Source: Euonymus europaeus
Lineage: Eukaryota; Streptophyta; Magnoliopsida; Celastrales; Celastraceae
Assembly: GCA_963580455.1 (NCBI GenBank)
Contig: OY756967.1
Span: 23,854,022-23,918,021, forward strand
Length of the DNA: 64,000 nt
Direction: 5' to 3'
Under the pieces are notes generated by a model. That model worked only from the letters and a program-made list of their open reading frames with translations. It did not search any database and was not told the origin of the DNA. The position numbers were made by a program, and so were the translations under genes. This document shows positions 41,201 through 51,200 of the stretch, one piece after another (the first letter of the stretch is position 1; every line of letters starts with the position of its first letter).

Positions 41201-42896
41201 TGAATGTTGAGCAGGAAGAGCATTTGCGACTTGACCTGGAGAAGGCAACAACGCTGGTGGTTGATAGTTTGGAATGGTAGAGTTAGAATGGGAAGGACGA
41301 AGGAGAGGTGGTTGTTGAGGAAATTGACCAGGTATTTGAGTAGGATGTTGTGACTGTGCACGAGGCCCCACGTGCAACTGATTTTGTTGGGCTCCCAACT
41401 GCATTTGTTGAAATGTTTGATGTTGTGGGTAAGATTGATAGCCCGCAACTCCATGGATGGAATGCTGTGGTTGTGCTTGTATAGGATGAGGCTGGGGATG
41501 AGCCTGGAGTTGTGGCTGAGCCTGGGGATGAGCCAGGTGTTGTGGCTGAGGCTGGGGATGAGCCTGGTGTTGGGGCTGAGGCTGCGGATGAGCCTGGTGT
41601 TGCGGCTGAGGCTGGGGCTGTGGCTGGGCATGAGCCTGAACTTGTGTTTGCTGAGCTATTGCGTTTGCAGGAGGTTGAAGAACAGCTTGGTTCTGGGATT
41701 GGAGTTGAGAATCCTGCATTCTTAAATGAGACTGCTGATACTGAGGAATCTGTGGATGTTGAGGATGAGGGTGTACTGGATGAGCTTGGGGATATGACTG
41801 AACTGCAGGGTTCTGTGAGCTGACCAAAGCATTCTGTGGTTGAGTAGCCATCGGTGCCTGAAAGTGTGGAGGTGCTTGCAACTGAGGATGTGACTGAGGT
41901 TGGCTTTGACTCTGGATTTGAGGCTGTAACTGAGGTTGAGAAACAGACTGAGCCTGCGCATAATCCTGAAATTGTTGTGGCTGATAATGTTGTTGATATG
42001 GATCATATCCATGATAGCTCTGGTAGTACTGTTGATACTGTTGTTGATACCACTGCTCTGCAGTAGGCACAGCAGCCTGAGCAACAACCTGAACCTGGGA
42101 ATTTGTGTTCGCTGGCTGCGCAACATTTTGTCCGGCTGTTTGGGCTGTTGTAGTTTGAAGCTGAGATGCTGTTGCTGCCTGTGCAGCAATCTGGGTTTGA
42201 TCACCACCGGTAGCTGTGCCTGTGGCTGCTACTTCCTGACCAGCCTGAGGCTGTTGCACTTGAGGCTGCACGCCCTGTCATTGAAAAAATTAAACACTAA
42301 GTCATACAGAAAAAAAGTGTAATAATAAGATAACCAAATTACAATATTAACAAAATATTTTTTAAAAAGCTTCATTAGACTCACAGGACAATTTTGTGCA
42401 TGTTCCTGCACTTGACGATGTAGAATTTGAACTGCACACCTGTTGCAGACGACTGGTGAGTTTCCAAAAGCACATTCAGAACAATGAGTCGTACAATTGG
42501 ATAGAGGACCCTGCCACGTGCAACCACTTCTATGGTATAGACAGCGAACATTTATTGTGCCAATGGTTTCAGCAAGTGCCTTATTTGATTCTATCAGAGG
42601 CTACAGTATAAAAAGAGAATAAACTGATCAGTCACAAATAACAAGATTGTAGGAGAAAAAGTCGTCACAATAATAGTGTGAGAGAAAACCTTTGAATCTG
42701 CTTCTGTCACCAAATAACCATCATAGGGGCAAGCCCGGGTAGTGCTCACAATATAAGTTAAACATGGTTTACAGTAAAGGTGAGTGCATTGGGACTGTAG
42801 CGCTTCATTCGGATATACAAGTAAACGACAAACAGGACAGAAATACTCGCCCGCCAGAGACTGAATGTTCAGTATGCACTCGTTATCAAATCCCAT
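38251..42896 (-). CDS. RING + TRAF-type zinc finger, Gln/Pro-rich protein with C-terminal C2H2 finger
   Basis: Five coding exons on the minus strand: 42690-42896, 42385-42600, 38840-42274 (one 3435-nt exon), 38453-38637, 38251-38332, giving 1374 aa with all phases closing. Residues 20-59 form a RING-like finger: Cys20, Cys23, Cys37, His39, Cys42, Cys45, Cys56, with Asp59 at the last ligand position (ACPYDG). Residues about 84-141 are a Cys/His-rich TRAF-type finger region (RCLYHRSGCTWQG...CNRCAVQILHRQVQEH). About 142-560 is extremely rich in Gln, Pro and His. The middle is acidic and Ser-rich, then Gly/Arg/Pro-rich. A C2H2 finger uses Cys1306, Cys1309, His1322 and His1328 (WCRICKQDCGSVEGLEMHSQTREH), with the longer His spacing seen in RNA/matrin-type fingers. 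A ubiquitin-ligase role is plausible from the RING; substrate and site are unknown. I do not recognise a named homologue. Confidence 0.9.
41484..41635 (-). repeat. Coding 30-bp tandem repeat in the Gln-rich region
   Basis: About four to five copies of a 30-base unit (plus strand GCTGGGGATGAGCCTGGTGT and variants) encode repeated blocks of the type HPQPQPQHQA in the RING gene. Because the unit is a multiple of three, copy-number change would keep the frame. Confidence 0.85.
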
Positions 42897-42972
42897 AATG
42901 GCTTGAGAATATGGCTCAATTCACAATGTTCCTTGACAAGATTGGCGCAAGTACAGGTAACATATGCTGTAA

Positions 42973-44539
42973 GATAGAAAAGGCACCATAACCAACCCTA
43001 TCCATATATCTCATTCAGCAAACTCAAACAAACTAATATTTTGCATGCATCTAGATTTGACAGCTGAAAGATGTATCAGGAGAATGAAAGGCACAGTAAA
43101 CAACCAAGATTGTTGACGCCGGTAACCTTTTTCCCAGTTTCAACAGTATCTACACAGTCTGAATGATTAGAAGGTGTGATTGAACCACCTAAAGGTTTGT
43201 GTGTTTGTTTGCATAAAAGATGGTATGTTTGGCCCTTCATCGTTTTAAAGACCGTAGACATCGCTCTATTCATCACCTACGCCTTTGAGAAGAAAATTAC
43301 CAATAAATTTAAATATGAATACCTTGGTGAAACGGATGCCAATTGTCAAATAATTAAGAACACTGTAAACTTCCCATATTCGTGACAGGGAATAAATGAT
43401 TGTCGGGTCCACCTCAATATAACAGCAGCGTCAAGAATGTCCCAACTTCCCATATGAGTAAGGGGGAATAAATGATCAACAAATCACATCGATGTAATAG
43501 CAATTAGCAACCAAATAGTTAAGAATGTCGCAAAGGAAAATTCAATATAAGCGAAAGCACAACGAAATCATCAATAATGAGTAATTGCATGTTTGCATTA
43601 ACACATGGAATAAATAATACCCTGATATAACAACATGTGAAACAGTTTCCATATAACTAAGAATGCCCGAAGGAAGTTCCATATAAGCAATAAAAAATCA
43701 TCACCATTAAACAGTAATTGCATGCCAGCATAACCAACCCCGACCATTTAACAAAACACATGTTCTGATATAATCAAACATGTGAGTAATTGCATGCAAG
43801 CATAACCAACCCCGACCATTTAACAAAACACATGTTCTGATATAATCAAACATGTGAAGACGCTTCCAAATGGACGAAAACCAGACAATAACGGCTAAAA
43901 ACAAGCAAGATAGCTGACAAAGAAAGCCCATAACTCATCAACGCGCATTCGGAAAAATAATCAAACATAATAAAACAAATAGCATTGTCACCATATCTAG
44001 CCACTTAACCCGATCTTGTTTTACCAAATCAAGAAAACATCCAGGAAAAAACCCTAAAGTAAAATAATTAATCAAACATTATCACAGTAAAACCCAGTCA
44101 CACAATCTTTAGTTAAAAAGGTGATCGTCCAGCACTCAAGCGATTGTAAAAAGAATATAAAGAGAATCTTAGTTTAAGTTTCAGGATGGTGTATGAAACG
44201 CATTGCGTGCGCAATTTTCTGCTACCAGTTTTTTTCCAAAAATCCTTTCAGCTATTGACAAATAAAAAACAATGTCATTGACGAAAAAGAGACCAAATGC
44301 TAAGATGAATTAGCAATCGGATACCTAAAATTTTAAACGTCTGGATCCAAGTCTCCGAAACCCTACCCAAGGTACCTGTTTCGTCCAAAAACAAAAAGAC
44401 AAATAATTCAACACGGTGAGTCGTGAGCGTGTGCTCAAAACAGAAACGAAGGCCTCGAGATCGCACGAAGAATATTGAATCGCTGGAGAACAGACATCAA
44501 AGTTCGGTAGGATTGATGAGAGAAAAAGGACGAACACAC
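42973..44539 (-). other. Probable 5' UTR intron of the RING gene
   Basis: On the minus strand, a leader exon would end GATCAG|GTGTGT at 44540, and a CTTACAG acceptor lies near 42973, about 75 bases before the ATG. No upstream coding frame joins the start exon. A 72-bp tandem duplication lies inside. The splice sites are inferred from consensus only. Confidence 0.45.
43714..43857. repeat. 72-bp tandem duplication
   Basis: Two nearly identical copies (43714-43785 and 43786-43857), each starting GTAATTGCATGC and ending CAAACATGTGA; essentially one base differs. Their similarity suggests a recent duplication in the leader intron of the RING gene. Confidence 0.9.
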
Positions 44540-44599
44540 CTGATCTTGAAGAGCAAGGGAGCGAGAGGAGCAGGAGGAGTTGCTGTAGCGTAAGAATTA

Positions 44600-47500
44600 T
44601 CGGCTGGGAAAAATGTTGGCTGAATGGCGAGTGCCTTAAATTGGGGTTGGAGACTCCGTTAAAAGGAAATTCACGACGTTTGTGGGTTTAACCTAATGGC
44701 TATCCACTACATGCGTTACGTTCATATATATGCCTTTTTTATTTTACACTTAGTATTCCATTAAAAAAAATGTGTTCTTATCATCTTATGTATGCTAGTA
44801 CGATATTTATACTTATTGGTACTTGGCAATTAGCACAATATTTAGCCTTAGTAAATTGGTCAAATTGTTTATAAACTATTGATAAAATATTGTGAATGCA
44901 ATACCTTATATGAAAATGAAAGTGGTTATTGGTATGTGTTTGTGCTTATGAAATATAGTTTGGTGACAAAAATAGCATCACGTTTAAGTAAAAAGATTCT
45001 CCGTTAAATATGTAATGTATTGGATATATTTCAATTAACTACCATCGATATATCTTACGAGATAACTTGTGTATTCCCTATAATAAAAATATATAATTTT
45101 GTTTACAGGTATTGTTAGTTTGTTATAGTAATAGAATATTTCTCATACTTTATTTAATAATCGCAAGACGCGTGTTATTGTATAACAACCTGATTTGCTA
45201 ATAGTGATTCGATGTGCATTGACAATATAACATAAGTTATGTGATTAAAACAAATTTTTTGGGTGTTTCTCCTTCCTTATTCTCTGTTAACGTAGAAGGA
45301 AAAGGTCAATGAAAATTTTATTTTTTCTAAAAAATTTAAATTAGGGCTAATCTCCAATTCGTGTTAATAAAAACACGTTTACTACTTGTTTATGGGGAAG
45401 TCGAATTTGACTGTGTTTTTTTATCATGTAATTAATATATTTGTATTTCAAACTTTTTTTTTTAAAAAAAAAACAATGTGTGAGGACCAATGTCGTAGCA
45501 TTAGTTACATGTCATATTATATTAATACATATTTATAAAGTTGAAAATGTTTGACAATTACGAGTAGTTCAAATGAGATTAATGTGTCTGATATCTTGTA
45601 TATGTATGAGCCTGAGCATCTACAACCTCATTCCTCTATACTAAAAAAAAGGTGCATATGAAATGAAACAAAATTTAGACTTGACAAGTACTTATCTAGC
45701 CAAAAAAATTAGGATTGATGTTATCCTTCTACTTCCTCCCACTTTCACTCCTCCCCATGGATTGGATTTGTCATTTCTTTAGCTATAGCTAGATCATTTT
45801 ATTTTATTTTTATCTTTTTCGATATTTTTGTTTGAAAAAAGGATTTTGCTGGATTTATTTATTCCCAATCTTCGATCATCGGGTGTTTTGGTATGCTATG
45901 GTGACATATAATCATCTTCTCATGCTAATATTTTAGATTTGAATGAGTTTAAATTCAAACTATAGAGCCAAGTTGTAATATGTGTAATGTTTTTTTTCTT
46001 TCTTTTTAGTCTCTCTATTTCTTAGTATAGACAGGGTATAATACGATGTCATACGAGAATATCCAGTAACAACAATGTTTGTGTTTTATTTAGGGTGCGT
46101 TTGTTTTATATTTCGCATAGCTTAAAGTTGTGGGGTCCACAAAAAATGTTGTACCAATCAAACGCTACATTTTGTTGACAACTTAAAGCTGTAGGGTCCA
46201 CAACTTTAAATTGTGTAAAATGGAATGCTATCATCCCATAGCTTTTCAGAGCTTAAACTTGTAATACATTTTTTTGTAATTTTATATATAAAATTAATAG
46301 AACAGAAAAATGAACCAAACACACTATAATATTTTTTTATACAACTTAAAGCTGTGGGCTCTACAATTTTTTACATAACAATTTTCATAGCTTTAAGCAC
46401 AGTATTTTTGACAGCTTAAAATTATGAAATGTAATTATAAAACAAACGAACCTTTAATCATCTTAAACATCCTAATGATGATTCGAATATTTACGGACCT
46501 CCGTTATCTATTTTGATATGAGTAATATAATAAAATTTATTTAGCCCGAGGCTCAGAAGTATGAACCCTCAATGGAGATTGTGGTTTGTTCCCGTGTTCC
46601 AATGGGGTGGCTTGGTGATTCTGTGACACGAGGCTTCTGCTGCTGGTTGGACCTCAGGTCTTTAAATACCGCAGGCTTTATTTTAAGCCCATAAAATTAT
46701 CACCAGACAAACACAACAATATTACGAGCAAGCCCAGCTTTTGACCATTGGGCCTGACTGTGACTATTCAAGTTTTCTTTGCGGCGGCTGCTACACATTC
46801 GTGCACAGTGATCATCGGAAACCAAATTACTGGTTTTTTACGTGGGTCCCTGTGACTGTGCGTGAGCTGGACGAGACCTGTTGGGAAAATGACACAGTTT
46901 TATCTTCAAGGTTAAGGTGCGGATAGAAGGCGTTGAGTTTACACCACGCCACCGAGTTCACAAATACAAAAAAACACGAATGCACGATAAGCTCGTGATG
47001 TCCCGTAACCAGAAATGCTTCTTGTCCTCGTAGTGTTGCCATGACGATTCGGGAATTGTTTGCAAGAATTCCGCAAAGTCAAACAACAATAATTAAAGAT
47101 ATGGAACCTAGTTCCCGACATAGATGACTTTTAGTTCTTAACTAAAGTTAAATTAATACTCGTGATTATCTCGTGTTTTTAGCCAATGCTGATCAAAGCA
47201 CAGGAACAATAATTTATTTTTAAGGAACAAATACTTGGATTAATATTTAATTAAGAGAATAGTCATTTTCATTGGGTGAATACAGACTTGCCAATTAAGT
47301 GATTGACCGTCTATACTGACAGCCTCTATTCACACTATCTCAATCAATTCCTTTTGCAAAGATAAATTTTTATTATTATATGCACCAATTAACAAATCTA
47401 TAACTAGTAAGGGTCGGATCTAAGTTTGACTGTGGTTGGAGCACAATTTGACCCCGGTTTAAGGATTCGGTCTGAGTATGTGCGATATTTTATTACAAAA

Positions 47501-47800
47501 ATATCGCATATAATTTTTGGAGTTAAATTGACAGTTTTATATGTCATAATAAAAATTATTATTTTTATTCTCTTAATAAAAATACAAGATCCATGATCCC
47601 ATTTCCGACGAGACGGGATCCGAGATCGACCTATTCAATCCAGTCAAATCATGTTCTGTTTAACATTCAAATTCAACATTTGAGTGCACCGCCTTTCCAT
47701 GCACCCAAAGAAAAAGCGAAAAATGAAGCGAGGACCCTATTGCCGTCTTCACCTGCCCGGTTGCCCGCGAGAAGGAACCCGCTTCCTTCACTTTGACTTC
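44600..47800. other. Intergenic, RING gene to neutral ceramidase
   Basis: The two flanking genes are divergent, so both promoters lie here. The DNA is strongly AT-rich at 44700-46080. Frames at 46741-46926 (+) and 46827-47121 (-) lack motifs. One MITE is present at 46093. No other feature could be supported. Confidence 0.5.
46093..46453. mobile_element. Tourist-like MITE
   Basis: 361 bp with inverted ends GGGTGCGTTTGTTTTATA at 46093 and TATAAAACAAACGAACCT ending at 46453 (two mismatches), flanked by TTA on both sides (46090-46092 and 46454-46456). The 3-bp TTA duplication is the signature of PIF/Harbinger-derived Tourist MITEs. The interior has sub-repeats of 'CTTAAAGTTGTGGGGTCCAC' in both orientations, so the transcript could fold into a long hairpin. 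No coding content. Confidence 0.85.
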
Positions 47801-47802
47801 TG

Positions 47803-47812
47803 TTTATAAGTA
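47803..47812 (+). promoter_or_regulatory. Possible TATA box of the neutral ceramidase gene
   Basis: TTTATAAGTA about 90 bases before the inferred leader-intron donor (47895). No other TATA-like motif stands at a better distance. Weak, motif-only evidence. Confidence 0.35.
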
Positions 47813-47894
47813 GACTCGTAGGTGTGTTTTATTGCCATTTCAGTGTGTCCGTTTCACTTGGTTCGCTCAGAGAACGAGTTGAGTTCGCGATTAG

Positions 47895-48221
47895 GTATCA
47901 GATTTCTCTTTATCGAGTATTGCTCTGTAATTGCTGTGCTAGATTGTTCTACTCGTTTATATTGCCGACTATCAATGTTCTAAACTTCTAATGTGCGTAT
48001 CTATCTGTCTGTCTATATAACTGTTGAAGCAATGGAGTTTTTGTTGATTGATGTGAATTAAATGATCGTATTTTACTATTTCGCCATAATATGAAATTAT
48101 CGAGCCTTTTTTTCTTCTTCTTTCGAACAAGATTTTCTTGATGTGCCCCTCTGCTGATAGTATGCATCTCTGATGAAGGGGAGTGGGGAAAAACTGATTG
48201 AGCTCTGATTGATTCTCTTAG
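47895..48221 (+). other. Probable 5' UTR intron of the neutral ceramidase gene
   Basis: TTAG|GTATCAG donor at 47895, T-rich tract, and TCTCTTAG acceptor ending 48221, nine bases before the ATG. Confidence 0.5.
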
Positions 48222-48230
48222 CAAGGCTCG

Positions 48231-51200
48231 ATGGGGTTATTTATGCCTTTTAATCTTTTGAGAGGAAGTCCTCTTGGTGCTATTGCAATATGGGTTTCCA
48301 TGGTACTCTTGCTACTGACTGGTAGTCTAGCACAATCGGGTTCTGATTATCTGGTTGGGCTGGGGAGCTATGACATCACAGGACCTGCTGCCGATGTAAA
48401 TATGATGGGATATGCCAATACAGATCAGATTGCTTCTGGAGTTCATTTCAGGTTGCGAGCTCGCTCCTTCATTGTGGCAGAGCCTCAAGGGAATCGTGTA
48501 GTTTTTGTAAACCTTGATGCTTGCATGGCTTCACAACTCGTGACAATTAAAGTGATTGAGATGTTGCAAGCAAGGTAATTATCATATCATTATATTGTGT
48601 ATCAAATTCTAACAATATGTTTCAATCTCGGTGAATATAAAGCTGCACTTTGTTTTAAATTTCATGTATATATTTCATCACAGCATATCTGATGCAAAAC
48701 ACTAAATATCTTAAAAGAACAAAGTAATGGGAAGAAGTGGCTCTGTAACCTGTTATTTATATTTATAGAGTTTTAGCTTTTAGCTTCTTGAGGCAGCCTA
48801 TGAAAACCTTTTCCCCCCCTTATTCTTCCAGGTATGGGGACCTATATACTGAAAAGAATGTTGCAATCAGTGGTATTCATTCCCATGCTGGTCCTGGAGG
48901 TTATCTCCAATACGTTGTATACATTGTAACATCTCTTGGATTTGTGCGTCAGTCATTTGATGCGCTTGTAGATGGAATTGTGAAAAGTATTATACAAGCT
49001 CATCAAAATCTCCAACCCGGAAAAATTCTCATCAACAAGGGTAAGAGGGCCTTTTCCGCTCTATATGGTTCTTTTACTAGATGCAAGATAACCTAGTTTG
49101 TCATCTTGAGTTCCATGCATGTGCACTCCCAGAGATTCACATGTCCATATTCATTTTCACACTTTCGTAATTTATGAATTTGTTCAATCTATATGTGTGA
49201 AAATGAATGAGATGTGTTTCTTGTGAAAAGAATAATGTTTAGTTTTAATTATGTGTTTTGGAAGTAGGGCATTTTGATGAATGCATGATTTTTGAGAAAT
49301 TTGAATTGTTTAGACTTTACTTTTTTAGTTATAAATATATTTTGGATGTGTATTGGTTAAGGATAAAAGCAAACATGTGACCCAGTGGTAGTGTTGTTGG
49401 GGTGCAATTTAGATGTCACGTGTTCAATTCTTGGAAACAATCTCTCCACATATTACGTGGAGGTGAGGTCTATGTACATCTAGTGACACGTCTGTCACTG
49501 ACCCCCACTACGGGAGCCTTTAGACACATAGCTGAAATGCATGTTATTTATTTGGGGCAAATGAAAAAAACTAGATCTATTCTATTTCCTTATTTGGCCT
49601 TGGTACTTCAACTAGCACATGATCTTCATGATTTGCATCCCAACGATCTGACTGGAGTTTCTTTTTGCCCCCTCTATTATTCTATCCCAGTGTTGTATCA
49701 TTGCTATATCTAAGTTACCTGTGAAAATTGCGTTGGTGTGTTTTTACTTTGTGAAAAGAATTAAACAGTTTTTGCCCTATATTTCCTTGCGAGACATACC
49801 ACATACCACCTGCAGCAAACAGAGAACTTGGTGTATCATATGTTATACACTTCATGTCATCTTAGTATCAGCTATTGCACCCAATGACTTTGTTATCTTC
49901 TGAAAGGTTACACCCTCTTTGTTATTCAAGGTTGTTACAACCTCTTTGTTCTTCAAGGTTGAATATATTCTCATATAGATTTTGGGCTTTTAACTGGCAG
50001 GAGAGATCTTAGATGCTGGTGTGAACCGCAGTCCCAGTGCCTATCTCAATAATCCTGCAGCTGAGCGTAGCAAATACAGTCATAATGTTGATACGGAAAT
50101 GACCCTTTTAAAGTTTGTGGATGATGAATGGGGCCCAACGGGTAGTTTCAATTGGTTTGCTACCCATGGAACTTCTATGAGTAGGACAAACTCTTTGATA
50201 AGTGGTGATAACAAAGGTGCTGCTGCACGATTTATGGAAGATTGGTTTCAGCGAAATGTTAATCGGAGCTCAAGCTCTGATGAGAATGAAGCTGAGGGAG
50301 TCCCTCGAAGAGTTTCAAATATAATTCCCACTATTCACAACAACCGTAAGTTGCTATTTTTTTTCTTTCCTTTTTTTGGTAAAGTGCATTTTATTGTGAT
50401 GGTTTATGGAAATATCAAATAAACCAGTGTCAAGATACTGATACCACTTTAAACCCGAATTATGATTCTGTGATGGGATTAATCTGTCTTAGTAGGTAAT
50501 TGTGTTGTAGAGGGGTTAATATTTCTTGGTGTTTTTCTTAGTTTTAATCAAGGAAATATCATGTTTGCCAATGGTAGAGTTGCAGGGGTGCAACTCAGAG
50601 GTCATAGGTTCAATTCCTATAAACAGTCTTACCACATATCATGTGGGTAAGGTCTACGTACATCCTACTTGTCCTTGACCACGTCCACCGCAGGAGTCTT
50701 GCTTTAATCAATGAAATATGATATTTTGATGACAAAAGCATATGACAGTAGAGTAAAATGAATTAGTGTGTTGGTAACATATTCACATACGTAGGATAAC
50801 TCTTATTTTTGTGGATCTCACAGCATAACTCTTGACAATTTATACATTTGTGATTAGGAGTTGGATATTTCAAAATTCTGTAAGCTTGTCATCTACTAGA
50901 ATGAGTGGTGAAATGGACCTTATAATAACTATGCATTCATTCGTCCGGAGGAAAAAGAAACTCCTGGAACTAAGTTGTTGTCATCTTTCTGATGCAGACC
51001 ATGAACTACTAGAGCTGGCTGCATCCTTCCAATCTGCTTCCGGTAGACCAGCAACTAGGACTCTGAATGTTGCTGGGCGAGTTAGAGGTGTTCTCAGCCA
51101 GGCTGACAGACCTCAATTTGTTTCGGCATTTTGTCAATCAAACTGTGGTGATGTTAGCCCCAATGTACTTGGAACATTCTGTATAGACACTGGTAAACCA

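Noticed and set aside
41053..42322. Several antisense and alternate-frame ORFs over 100 aa
   Set aside because: They are shadows of the repetitive Gln/Pro-rich exon of the RING gene; codon bias and repeats explain them.
46741..47121. Short overlapping frames on both strands
   Set aside because: No motif, no splice context, and each is near the length expected by chance.
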